Below the pieces are notes generated by a model. It was not told the DNA's origin, ran no database searches, and was given only the letters and a program-made list of their open reading frames with translations. Shown piece after piece: positions 6,495-13,487 of a stretch of 13,713 bases of DNA (the first letter of the stretch is position 1; every line of letters begins with the position of its first letter). The DNA comes from JBIOJB01 sp044450465 (lineage in GTDB: Bacteria; Chloroflexota; Dormibacteria; Dormibacterales; Dormibacteraceae). Position numbers and translations under genes: made by a program. The DNA is taken from assembly GCA_044450465.1 (NCBI GenBank), contig JBIOJB010000081.1:1-13713 (forward strand), written 5' to 3'.

Positions 6495-6581
6495 GAGGAC
6501 CGGTCAGCCTGCGTGCTGAACGGCGGAATCGGGACCGTGGCGGCGCAGGCCGCAGCACTCGCCAGGTCGAGCGTCAGGCGG

Positions 6582-8171
6582 TCAGATCCGGCCGAAATCG
6601 CGCCGGCGGAGCCCGACCAGTCCTGCGAGGAAGAAAGCGGCCGCGACGAGAGTGATCACGAACAAGGGCATTGCGGTCAAAGCGGCAGCGGGCAGCTGGG
6701 GCACTCGCTCGTAAGGCGACAAGTCCAGCACCCAGCCGGGGAGGCGAAGGACCACACCGAGGAATCCGATGACGACGCATGCGGCGAGGGTCGCCCACGA
6801 CACCACTGCCGCTCTGGGCACGAGCCCGATGAAAGCCACGGTGAGGCCGATCATCAGCCACATGGGAGGCGCGTATACGAGCGCGGAAGCGGCCAGGCGT
6901 GGAACGCTGTTCAGACCGCCGCCCGCGACGCCATAGGTCAGACCCGTGGCCAGACCCGCGACGCCGAGCAAGATGACGCTTCCGCCGGCCGCCACGAGGA
7001 GATGGCTTGCCGCCCACTGCCAGCGCGACGCAGGGGTGGCCAGCATCGCCTCGGCGCGCATGGAGGACTCCTCGCTCTGGAGCCGAAGCGTTGACTGAAT
7101 GGCAAATCCAGTCGCGACCAGCGCCATTATGCGGAAGGATGTGGCGAAGTACGTATCGATCAGGCTGCCATGCCCCGCCGCGGCCATCATCTCGGCAAGC
7201 GCCTTGTTCTGGCCGATGAAGCTTTCGACCGTGGGCCCGATCCATCCATATGCGGCCCCTCCAACCAGGACCGCGATGCCCCACCCGATCAAAGTGCCGC
7301 GCTGCAGGCGGACTGCGAGACCGAATGGATTCCCCAGGCTCCGGGACGCCACCGCCCTTCCGGGCCTCGGCGCGACGAGCCCACCGCCAACATCCCGCCG
7401 GGCAGCCAATGCGCCGGCCGCACCGATCAACACCAACGTGGTCACGAGCGGCAGCAGCAGCGGCCACCATCGCTCATCGGCGAACGGCCGCGCCTTCTGT
7501 GCCCACCCGATTGGAGAGAACCAGGACGCGGTTCCGTCGCCGATGTCACCGATCGCCCGGACCACGAATGCCGCCCCGAGGACAGCGCCGGTCGCGCCGT
7601 ACACCACCCGTGTGTTCTCTGTGACCTGGGCTGCCACGAGAGCGACCCCCGCGAAAACGAGCCCGACCAGCATGAACGACAGGCCAAATACCAATGAACC
7701 CACCGCTGGTAGACCCTGGGCGAGCAAGGCCATGGTTGTGAGCGCCCCGACCGCCACGTTCATCCCGCCAACCACGATTGACGCCGCCGTCGTGGGTGCG
7801 CGACTGCCGACCGGGAGCGAGCGGATGAGTTCCAGGCGGCCTGCCTCCTCCTCACCGCGGGTGAGGCGGCCGATCATGAGCAGGCTCATCAGAGCAATAA
7901 GCACCATGCCCCCAGCTCCGAACTGAAAAGCCACCTGACCGCCCACGGTGTTCAATCCCTGGGCCGGGCCGTTGAAAGCGATGGCTGCGGCGTTGTGTTG
8001 GGTGGCGGCAGCCGTTTGATCGAGGTCGGCCTGGGTCGGAAACAAACCCTTGATGCTGGCGGCCGTAAGCGCCACCAGCGCGACGATGGAGACGATCCAC
8101 ACGACGATCCGGATTCGGTCGCGGCGCACGATCAGGCGGGTCAGCGTGACGATTCCCGTGAGCGTCGTCAC
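6582..8171 (-). CDS. Large ABC exporter permease, polyketide-antibiotic type (COG3559-like)
   Basis: The 529-residue membrane protein looks like two permease halves in one chain, with about six hydrophobic segments in each half. Recognisable parts are the N-terminal segment RIRIVVWIVSIVALVAL, the motif LTRGEEEAGRLELIRSLPVG (103-122) after helix 2, and the second-half counterpart LQSEESSMRAEAMLATPAS (about 367-385). Such E-rich cytoplasmic loops couple to the ATPase. The layout matches exporters assigned to polyketide antibiotic efflux. Start is GTG 8171, overlapping the stop of the upstream ATPase gene by 4 bases (8168-8171), so the pair is coupled. The protein ends in the charged tail LRRRDFGRI, normal for this group. 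Substrate unknown. Confidence 0.88.
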   Translation of the reverse strand: MTTLTGIVTLTRLIVRRDRIRIVVWIVSIVALVALTAASIKGLFPTQADLDQTAAATQHNAAAIAFNGPAQGLNTVGGQVAFQFGAGGMVLIALMSLLMIGRLTRGEEEAGRLELIRSLPVGSRAPTTAASIVVGGMNVAVGALTTMALLAQGLPAVGSLVFGLSFMLVGLVFAGVALVAAQVTENTRVVYGATGAVLGAAFVVRAIGDIGDGTASWFSPIGWAQKARPFADERWWPLLLPLVTTLVLIGAAGALAARRDVGGGLVAPRPGRAVASRSLGNPFGLAVRLQRGTLIGWGIAVLVGGAAYGWIGPTVESFIGQNKALAEMMAAAGHGSLIDTYFATSFRIMALVATGFAIQSTLRLQSEESSMRAEAMLATPASRWQWAASHLLVAAGGSVILLGVAGLATGLTYGVAGGGLNSVPRLAASALVYAPPMWLMIGLTVAFIGLVPRAAVVSWATLAACVVIGFLGVVLRLPGWVLDLSPYERVPQLPAAALTAMPLFVITLVAAAFFLAGLVGLRRRDFGRI

Positions 8172-9133
8172 CCTTTCGCCTTGCGATCACGGTCGACGAG
8201 CTCACGTTCCTTAGCCAGCTCGTCGCCGTACTCTCGCAAGAAGAGCTCCTCGAGCGTGGGAGGATGGCTCACCAGGCTGCGAACGCCGAGCTCGCCCAGG
8301 CGGCGGACTGCGTCGTCGAGCTCTTCAGTGTCGACGTCGAATCGCACATGAGTGCCATCAATGTCCAGCCCGTGGAGGCCCTTCAGGCCGGCCAGGCCGT
8401 CCGGGGGACGCTCGGTCTCCGCGGTGATCGATGTACGAGTTAGGTGCCTCAGCTCTCCCAGCGTTCCGCTCTGGGCCACGCGACCAAGCCTGATGATGCT
8501 AAGGCGGTCGCACAGCGCTTCGACCTCGGCCAGGATATGACTGGACAGGAGCACGGTACGACCCTCGGTCTTGACCTCGCGGATGCAGTCCTGGAACACC
8601 GCTTCCATGAGCGGGTCGAGTCCGGATGTCGGTTCGTCGAGGAGGAGCAGCTCGGCGTCGGAAGCGAGCGCAGCCACCAATCCGACCTTCTGCCGGTTCC
8701 CTTTGGAGTAGGTGCGGGTCTTCTTGGTCGGGTCGAGTTGAAATCGATCGAGAAGATCGTCTCGGCGACGCGGATTAAGGTCGCCGCGGAGACGGCCGAA
8801 CAAGTCGATCACCTCGCCACCGCTGAGGTTCGGCCACAAGCTGACCTCGCCCGGCACGTAGGCCAACCGGCGATGCAGCTTCACGGCGTCGCGCCACGGG
8901 TCGCCCCCCAGCAAAGCGACCTGGCCGGCGTCGGCGCGGAGCAGCCCGAGCAGCACGCGTATGGTCGTCGTCTTGCCCGCGCCATTTGGACCGAGAAATC
9001 CGTGGACCTCTCCCGTCCTGACGGTCAGATCGAGTCCGTCGAGAGCGCGCGTCGATCCGAAGGTCTTGACCAGGCCCGAGATGGAGATCGCGAGCTGCCG
9101 GTCTGCCGAGTTTGCGGAGCCCACCGCCTCCAC
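8168..9133 (-). CDS. ABC exporter ATP-binding subunit (minus-strand pump)
   Basis: ATPase partner of the 529-residue permease encoded immediately downstream. From GTG 9133 the protein has 322 residues: Walker A GPNGAGKTT (48-56), Walker B LLLLDE (162-167) then PTSGLDP, and switch His199 in SSHILAEVE. The ABC signature reads YSKGNRQK (142-149) instead of LSGGQ, and the Q-loop region reads YVPGEV; both are seen in this exporter subgroup, so the protein is probably active. An LSGGE at 103-107 lies in the wrong place to be the signature. The C-terminal extension (about 225-322) ends PTLEELFLREYG. The frame can be read back to TTG 9214, but GTG 9133 has an AGGAG site at proper spacing, and the extra 27 residues match nothing familiar. 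Confidence 0.92.
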   Translation of the reverse strand: MEAVGSANSADRQLAISISGLVKTFGSTRALDGLDLTVRTGEVHGFLGPNGAGKTTTIRVLLGLLRADAGQVALLGGDPWRDAVKLHRRLAYVPGEVSLWPNLSGGEVIDLFGRLRGDLNPRRRDDLLDRFQLDPTKKTRTYSKGNRQKVGLVAALASDAELLLLDEPTSGLDPLMEAVFQDCIREVKTEGRTVLLSSHILAEVEALCDRLSIIRLGRVAQSGTLGELRHLTRTSITAETERPPDGLAGLKGLHGLDIDGTHVRFDVDTEELDDAVRRLGELGVRSLVSHPPTLEELFLREYGDELAKERELVDRDRKAKG

Positions 9134-9142
9134 CCTACCCGA

Positions 9143-9147
9143 CTCCT
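9143..9147 (-). promoter_or_regulatory. Shine-Dalgarno site deciding the ATPase start
   Basis: Reading on the minus strand, AGGAG is followed by 9 bases and then GTG 9133. It lies inside the longer TTG-initiated frame, which has no comparable site, and so supports GTG 9133 as the real start of the exporter ATPase. Confidence 0.6.
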
Positions 9148-9216
9148 GAGTCGCAGCCGTACACCCAATCGCGCGGCCGTGGAATTCGATCCGGCGACCG
9201 GTTCGTTTCAACAAGG

Positions 9217-9546
9217 ATGAAGGCGGCAGGAGAGTTGATCCGAGACGCAGTCACCAGCTGGCCGGGCGTGGAGGCATCGCCCCACCGCTTCGGGGGCACC
9301 GAATACAGATACGGCCGCAAGGAGATGGGCCATGTGCATGGCAACCGCCTTGCCGACCTACCACTACCCCGGAAGCTTCACGACGAGGTGATCGCTGCGG
9401 GCCGGGCACGGCCTCACCACGTTCTGCCTGACACGGGCTGGGTCAGCTGCTGGATGTCGGGACCGGGTGACGCGGCCGGTGTGATCGAGCTCTTCCGCTT
9501 GCAATACGAGCGCTATTCCGCGGCTGCCCGTTCACGAAGCGGGTAG
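9217..9546 (+). CDS. Luciferase-domain (DUF5519) family protein
   Basis: A 109-residue soluble protein matching the small luciferase-domain/DUF5519 family: SWPGVEASPHRFGGTEYRYG (14-33), EMGHVHGNRLADLPLPRKLHD (36-56), RPHHVLPDTGWVSCWM (65-80) and a closing helix GVIELFRLQYER. His39, His41, His67 and His68 are conserved-looking. The family name comes from a domain found in fungal luciferase; in bacteria the function is unknown and no light emission should be inferred. The start is ATG 9217; earlier codons in the frame overlap the 5' region of the divergent ATPase gene and read as low-complexity. The AAGG just before the ATG is too close to be a good ribosome site, so leaderless translation is possible. 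It converges with the DinB-type gene across 40 bases. Confidence 0.78.
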   Translation: MKAAGELIRDAVTSWPGVEASPHRFGGTEYRYGRKEMGHVHGNRLADLPLPRKLHDEVIAAGRARPHHVLPDTGWVSCWMSGPGDAAGVIELFRLQYERYSAAARSRSG

Positions 9547-9586
9547 AAGTCAGTTAGCTGAGGAGGAAGAAGGGCCCCTCGCTCGG

Positions 9587-10087
9587 TCAGCCGATCCACT
9601 CGATCCACTGCCGGGGGAAGGTTTTACCCATTGCCCGCAAGTAGACGCTCACCTTGCCGTAGAAAATGAGGAGCGCCTCCCGGTAGGTGTCGATCTGGTG
9701 CCGCGGCAGAGGCGCGAAATCGTCGAAGTCGAAGTCCGATCGAGCGATCTTGTGGGTATCGATGTCCTCCTCGGTGAGCTCGTTGAGCACCTCCATCAGC
9801 TGCATGTCGAGCTCCGAATACCAGGCGGCCAGCGCAGTGGTGCTGGTTTCGAGGCTGGGGTCGTGGTTCCGGTACCTGAAGTTCTGGTTGAAAGTCTTGA
9901 ACGACTCGATGTAAGAATGCTCGATCTCCCCGATCTCGCGACACAGCTCGCCGAGGCACTGGCTAGCCCCACCCATCCGGAATTTCAGGTCGGCGTCGTC
10001 CAGCAGTTCGATGAGCTGGTCGCGCAGCTGCTGATATTCAAAGAAGTAGGTCACGGGAAGGTGATCGCGCACCAGCGAGTTCGACAT
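9587..10087 (-). CDS. DinB-fold protein with altered metal site
   Basis: From ATG 10087, supported by a TTGGAG ribosome site, the protein has 166 residues, the usual DinB four-helix-bundle length. Helix 1 starts FFEYQQLRDQLIELL (15-29), helix 2 contains LCREIGEIEHSY (48-59, His57), helix 3 runs about 83-106, and helix 4 ends in KVSVYLRAMGK (145-155), which resembles the DinB ending that normally follows a His-x-x-His metal motif. Here that place reads REALLIFYG, with no histidine, so the usual metal site seems incomplete. DinB-type proteins are thiol-S-transferases or metal-dependent hydrolases of mostly unknown role. The frame extends upstream through the tRNA gene to 10240, but that extension is an artefact. 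The family call is moderate; the function is unknown. Confidence 0.65.
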   Translation of the reverse strand: MSNSLVRDHLPVTYFFEYQQLRDQLIELLDDADLKFRMGGASQCLGELCREIGEIEHSYIESFKTFNQNFRYRNHDPSLETSTTALAAWYSELDMQLMEVLNELTEEDIDTHKIARSDFDFDDFAPLPRHQIDTYREALLIFYGKVSVYLRAMGKTFPRQWIEWIG

Positions 10088-10210
10088 GCCTGACTCCAAG
10101 TGTGAACCAAGTGCCCGAAACGGCGACCCTCCTGAACGGATGGCGGGCTTTGGGATCTCCGCCGAGTTTCCATTCGCCTCGCACCATTCAGCCGAACTTT
10201 TACATTGGGT

Positions 10211-10285
10211 TGGCTGGGGAGGAAGGATTCGAACCTTCAACCTTCTGATCCAGAGTCAGCTGCGCTACCGTTGCGCCACTCCCCA
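10211..10285 (-). tRNA. tRNA-Gln (anticodon CUG)
   Basis: On the minus strand, 75 bases fold as a complete cloverleaf: acceptor TGGGGAG with CTCCCCA, D stem GCGC/GCGC, anticodon loop CTCTGGA (anticodon CTG, reading CAG), 5-base variable region AGGTT, T stem GAAGG/CCTTC with loop TTCGAAT, discriminator G and an encoded CCA. Glutamine fits both the anticodon and the U1-A72, G73 pattern of tRNA-Gln. The outermost anticodon-stem pair, 27-43, is G-A and not Watson-Crick. It lies upstream of, and on the same strand as, the DinB-fold gene, with no obvious terminator in the 123 bases between. Confidence 0.96.
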
Positions 10286-10318
10286 AGCGCGGGTTCGGTC
10301 GAGTCGGCCGGGGCGCCT

Positions 10319-10324
10319 ATTCTA
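10319..10324 (-). promoter_or_regulatory. Candidate -10 box of the tRNA-Gln gene
   Basis: Reading on the minus strand, TAGAAT matches the -10 consensus at five of six positions and lies 33 bases before the mature tRNA 5' end. That leaves room for a short leader trimmed by RNase P. No good -35 hexamer is present 16-18 bases upstream, so the call rests on the -10 box and position only. Confidence 0.35.
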
Positions 10325-10342
10325 AGCAGCCCGCTTGGACGG

Positions 10343-10720
10343 CTAGCTCCCGGTCGACTTGGAGTCCTGGCCGGTGTCCCCCGCCTGCCTCCTCACCTTC
10401 ATCCGGATCGGCACGGTCCTCGGATTGCCCATCAAACGTTCGAACACTTCGCTCATGAGCGTCTTCGCCCGGTAAAAGTTCAGCGCCCAACCCACTCCGA
10501 ACACCCGATCGCTGAAGAGCCTGTCCGATTGGGGATTCCAGTAAGCGTCACGGATTCGCTCCCACGTCGGCGGCCGGAAATCGTACGGGACGAGGTCCAT
10601 GAGCTTGCCGTGCCAGGTTCGCTCCGGCTCCGGCTTGGCCAGCTCGGTCGCCACGGCCGCCACCACCAGGCCGACCGCGACCAGCCTGCCCAACCGCCGG
10701 ATCGTTCGCAAACTCCGCAT
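10343..10720 (-). CDS. DUF5808-like membrane-anchored small protein
   Basis: From ATG 10720, which has a TGGAAG ribosome site, the 125-residue protein begins with a basic segment (RSLRTIRRLGR). One hydrophobic helix (about 13-26) follows, then a cytoplasmic or external domain with VPYDFRPPTWERIRDAYW (44-61), NPQSDRLF (62-69) and FGVGWALNF (74-82). Those last blocks match the DUF5808 pattern of a WNP-D-RLF segment followed by FG-GW-NF. The family has no known function. The C-terminal 20 residues are polar and probably disordered. The gene is divergent from the YvcK gene, with 65 bases between starts, so they may share a control region. The frame extends back to 10807 without a better start. 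Family assignment is from memory of the motif and moderate. Confidence 0.65.
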   Translation of the reverse strand: MRSLRTIRRLGRLVAVGLVVAAVATELAKPEPERTWHGKLMDLVPYDFRPPTWERIRDAYWNPQSDRLFSDRVFGVGWALNFYRAKTLMSEVFERLMGNPRTVPIRMKVRRQAGDTGQDSKSTGS

Positions 10721-10785
10721 ACTTCCATCGAAGCGTAGTACCAAAGTAACCTTGCACGTTTGAACCAGTTGATCCTCAAGCACTG

Positions 10786-12060
10786 ATGTCCACACGGTTT
10801 CAGTCAACGACCCGTTGGCTGCGGTGGCTCACGCCTGGTCTGCAGATCAAGCGTTGGCTTCTCCTGCTCATGGCTTCCGAGCTCGTGCTGGTGCTCGGCG
10901 TCGGCTACGCCCTCAAGGAAATCTATCGGACGCTGACTTTGCCGCGGTCCTTCTACTACATCACCCTGCAGTTCTGGCCCTACTGGGCGCGTGCCGGCAT
11001 TTTCGGCATCCTCGGCGTGAGCCTGCTGGTGATCAGCTACTTGAAGCTCACCCAGTCGGTGCTCGGTCCCTTCCTTCCCGGCAGCAGCACCAGCGGGATC
11101 ATGGATGCGATCCACAGCTTCCGTCTTCGGGGTCGAGGGCCTCGCATCGTGGCCATCGGCGGAGGCACCGGGTTGAGCTCTCTGCTGCGTGGCCTCAAGA
11201 CCTACACGTCGAACCTGTCCGTGATCGTCACCGTCGCTGACGACGGCGGCTCATCGGGCCGCTTGCGCGACGAGTACCGCATCCTGCCCCCTGGCGACTT
11301 CCGGCAGTGCCTGATCGCGCTGGCCGACGCTGAGCCCTTGATGAAGCAGCTGTTCGATCACCGCTTCACAGAGGGATCGTTCGGCGGCCACTCCTTCGGC
11401 AACCTCTTCATCATGGCGATGGCCGATGTGACCGGAAATTTCGAGCGGGCCCTTCGGGAGTCGGGCAAGGTGCTCGCCGTCAAGGGCACGATCTTTCCGT
11501 CCACCCTCGAGGACGTCACCCTCGTCGCTTCCATCAACGGGAGCATGGTGCAGGGTGAGTCCAAGATTCCAAAGCAGAACGCGCCGATCGGCCGTGTGTT
11601 CCTCAAGCCCGACGGAGCGCAGGTCAACCCCGAGGCCGCCCAGGCGATACTGAATGCCGAGCTGATCGTCGTCGGGCCGGGCTCGCTCTACACCTCCATC
11701 CTGCCGAACCTGCTGGTCGAGGGCATGGTCGAAGCGATCAAGGCCTCACCGGCGCTCAAGCTCTACATCTGCAATGTCGCGGCACAGCCCGGCGAAACCG
11801 ATGGGTATGGTGTCGACGACTACCTGCGGGTCATTAACGAGCACGTCGGCGGCAACATCTTCGACTTCGTGATGGTCAACTCGAACACTGCACACAAGCC
11901 GACGGGAGGTCAGTCGTCAGTCGTCTTCGAGCAGGGGGATTCTGATGCCCATCCAGACGTCAGATTCATCCCCGCGGATGTCGTCAACGTGAGAATCCCA
12001 TCGCATCACGATCCGGAGAAGCTGGCGCGGGCCATCATGCGGAAGGTGTGGCAGGCGTAG
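10786..12060 (+). CDS. yvcK: YvcK/CofD-like protein with N-terminal membrane anchor
   Basis: YvcK proteins bind UDP-sugars and are needed for cell wall homeostasis and growth on gluconeogenic carbon. The core begins near residue 119: RIVAIGGGTGLSSLLRGLK (120-138), VTVADDGGSSGRLR (148-161), PPGDFRQCLIALAD (168-181) and GGHSFGNLFIMA (200-211), then GPGSLYTSILPNLLVEGM and CNVAAQPGETDGYGV. All glycine-rich nucleotide-binding blocks are intact. The 424-residue length exceeds the roughly 320 of the Bacillus protein because residues 1-110 add two predicted membrane helices (about 23-43 and 70-88). Start is ATG 10786, with no strong ribosome site. It lacks the usual neighbours RapZ (YvcJ) and WhiA (YvcL) inside the window. 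Its last 26 bases overlap the convergent PAP2 gene. Confidence 0.93.
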   Translation: MSTRFQSTTRWLRWLTPGLQIKRWLLLLMASELVLVLGVGYALKEIYRTLTLPRSFYYITLQFWPYWARAGIFGILGVSLLVISYLKLTQSVLGPFLPGSSTSGIMDAIHSFRLRGRGPRIVAIGGGTGLSSLLRGLKTYTSNLSVIVTVADDGGSSGRLRDEYRILPPGDFRQCLIALADAEPLMKQLFDHRFTEGSFGGHSFGNLFIMAMADVTGNFERALRESGKVLAVKGTIFPSTLEDVTLVASINGSMVQGESKIPKQNAPIGRVFLKPDGAQVNPEAAQAILNAELIVVGPGSLYTSILPNLLVEGMVEAIKASPALKLYICNVAAQPGETDGYGVDDYLRVINEHVGGNIFDFVMVNSNTAHKPTGGQSSVVFEQGDSDAHPDVRFIPADVVNVRIPSHHDPEKLARAIMRKVWQA

Positions 12061-12958
12061 CCGCAGCGCGTCCCCGCCAGCGTGTGAAAGCTTCGACCAA
12101 AGCGGCCGCGACCGCGACGTAGGCGAAGCCTGCGAGCGCGTCGACGACGTAGTGCTCTCCGAGGTACACGATCGAGATCAGCACGCAGATCGTCCACACG
12201 ATCAGGCCGACGGCGAGCCATCGGAACCGCGACCACGCATAAACCGCTGCGAGCGCCGGGAAGGCAGCATGCAGCGACGGAAAGGCCGCAAACTGGTTTG
12301 GGTTCAGGTGCGAGTAGAGCGGCGACACGGAGTAGTTGTTGCCCCAGAACTTCTGCACGGTCTCGTTGAGAATCTTGTGCACCATTTCGCCGCTCGGCAC
12401 CTTTCCTTCCTGGAACTGCCACCACGGCGGCGCCGAGGGCCAGAACAGGTAGGTGATAAAGGCAAGGAATGCCATCAAGAGCAGCGCGGCCACGAACCGC
12501 CTGAAATGGCTTCGGCTGCGCATCCAGAACACGAAACCGACGAGGATCGGGAGCGGGAAATGCATGAAGTAGAAGAACATCGCGATCACGTCCTGCGGAC
12601 TGACCGTTTGTGGCTTGTAGAACGCATGCTGCAAAGTCAGCCCGGGTAGAGTGCCACCGAACACCGCGCGTTCGAGACCTGAGAGGTCATGCGGTGCGAA
12701 GCCGGTCTTGGAAGCGAATCCGCGCATCGCCTCGTAGGCGAAGAAGAGGAGCAGGAACGGTCCCCAATCGGTGACGAAGGTGCGGCCACGGCCCAGAGCG
12801 ATCGCTATCACCAGCAACGCGAGCACAACCCACTCGGGTTCGATCGAGATGCCGCGCCACAGCATCACACCGAAGATCAGGGCGAGGTAGAGCAGGCTTC
12901 CGACTAGCAGGGGTCGGGGACGCCGCGCGAACCAGCCCTGCTTAACGGGTTCGGACAA
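12035..12958 (-). CDS. PAP2-superfamily membrane enzyme, inositolphosphotransferase-like
   Basis: A multi-pass membrane protein, 307 residues from TTG 12958, with about six hydrophobic segments. Active-site blocks of the PAP2/Aur1 type are visible: PSAPPWW (174-180), PSLHAAFP (227-234, His230) and LGEHYVVDALAGF with His269 and Asp273. The PxAPPWW motif points to the Aur1/inositolphosphotransferase branch, which transfers a phospho-alcohol head group between lipids, more than to simple phosphatases. An envelope lipid or glycolipid substrate is plausible; which one cannot be read. A longer frame from GTG 13009 has a GAGGG site but would overlap the conserved end of the RidA gene by 68 bases, so TTG 12958 (17-base overlap) is preferred. 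The 3' end overlaps yvcK by 26 bases. Confidence 0.83.
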   Translation of the reverse strand: MSEPVKQGWFARRPRPLLVGSLLYLALIFGVMLWRGISIEPEWVVLALLVIAIALGRGRTFVTDWGPFLLLFFAYEAMRGFASKTGFAPHDLSGLERAVFGGTLPGLTLQHAFYKPQTVSPQDVIAMFFYFMHFPLPILVGFVFWMRSRSHFRRFVAALLLMAFLAFITYLFWPSAPPWWQFQEGKVPSGEMVHKILNETVQKFWGNNYSVSPLYSHLNPNQFAAFPSLHAAFPALAAVYAWSRFRWLAVGLIVWTICVLISIVYLGEHYVVDALAGFAYVAVAAALVEAFTRWRGRAAATPATPSA

Positions 12959-13418
12959 CCGCCACCGCTGCGATCTCGACCGTGGACGAAAACGGTAGAG
13001 CGTTGGCACCGAGCGCCGCCCTCGTATGCCGGCCGGCTTCGCCGAGCACCTCCACCAGCAGATCCGAAGCTCCGTTCAGCACCTTGGGCTGCTCCCCGAA
13101 TCCGTCTGCGCACAGGACGAAGCCGATGATCTGCGCCACCTGCTCGACGTTGTCGAGCCCGGCCGCGGCTTCGATCTGCGCCAGCACGTTCAGAGCGCAG
13201 ACCCTGGCCCTCCTTGTGGCCTCCTCGACCGAAACCTCGTCGGGGCAGCGACCAGTGAGCAACGTATCGCCCTCGCGCGCGACCTGGCCGGCCACGTAGA
13301 GCAGCGCCCTGTCCTCGGTCAGGGCCACGAGCCGGGTGGCGGCGTAGGAAGCGACGGGGCTCGGCGCGACCGGCAGGGTGATCCCCAGAGCTCGCAGCCG
13401 CTCGTGTGCCGTGGTCAC
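12942..13418 (-). CDS. RidA family protein (YjgF/YER057c/UK114)
   Basis: RidA proteins hydrolyse reactive enamine/imine intermediates released by PLP enzymes, protecting the cytoplasm. The 158-residue protein has LLYVAGQVAREGDTLLTGR (39-57), ARVCALNVLAQIEAAAGLDN (71-90), QIIGFVLCADGF (96-107), the long-subgroup block QPKVLNGASDLLVEVLGEAG (110-129) and TRAALGANALPFSSTVEIA (132-150). Arg133 and Glu148 align with E. coli RidA Arg105 and Glu120, so the catalytic residues appear present. It is about 30 residues longer than E. coli RidA, as usual for its subgroup. Start is GTG 13418 with a weak ribosome site. It overlaps the downstream PAP2-type gene, suggesting co-transcription without an evident functional link. 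Confidence 0.92.
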   Translation of the reverse strand: MTTAHERLRALGITLPVAPSPVASYAATRLVALTEDRALLYVAGQVAREGDTLLTGRCPDEVSVEEATRRARVCALNVLAQIEAAAGLDNVEQVAQIIGFVLCADGFGEQPKVLNGASDLLVEVLGEAGRHTRAALGANALPFSSTVEIAAVAVVRTR

Positions 13419-13460
13419 GCGGACGGCCAGGTTCCAAACCGGACGGGTCTGTTCAACCGA

Positions 13461-13479
13461 GCGAGTCTACTGGACTCGC
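13461..13479 (-). terminator. Perfect 7-bp hairpin after the right-edge gene
   Basis: GCGAGTC (13461-13467) and GACTCGC (13473-13479) pair perfectly around a 5-base loop. The hairpin sits 8 bases beyond the stop codon of the minus-strand gene at the right edge and 42 bases before the RidA start, the expected place for a terminator between them. The tail on the minus strand is TCGGTTGAAC, poor in T, so termination may be weak or may need another factor. Confidence 0.4.
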
Positions 13480-13487
13480 GTGAGGCG

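Noticed and set aside
6540..6553. GCGGC/GCCGC hairpin between the convergent permease genes
   Set aside because: A 5-bp stem with no T tract is too weak to call a terminator in GC-rich sequence.
6493..6600. AGGAGG just after the plus-strand permease stop followed by a GTG-started frame at 6513
   Set aside because: Spacing to GTG is about 14 bases and after about 23 codons the frame runs antisense through the large permease gene; the product is low-complexity and charged. Most likely chance.
9134..9214. 27-codon N-terminal extension of the minus-strand exporter ATPase from TTG 9214
   Set aside because: No ribosome site at the TTG, no similarity in the extra residues, and a good AGGAG site precedes GTG 9133.
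8444..9220. Long plus-strand open frame (258 residues) antisense to the minus-strand exporter ATPase
   Set aside because: The opposite strand encodes intact Walker A, Walker B and switch motifs; this frame has no family features.
10088..10240. N-terminal extension of the DinB-fold frame beginning MKVRILPPQPTQ
   Set aside because: This is the known false translation of a tRNA 3' half; the real start is ATG 10087 with a ribosome site.
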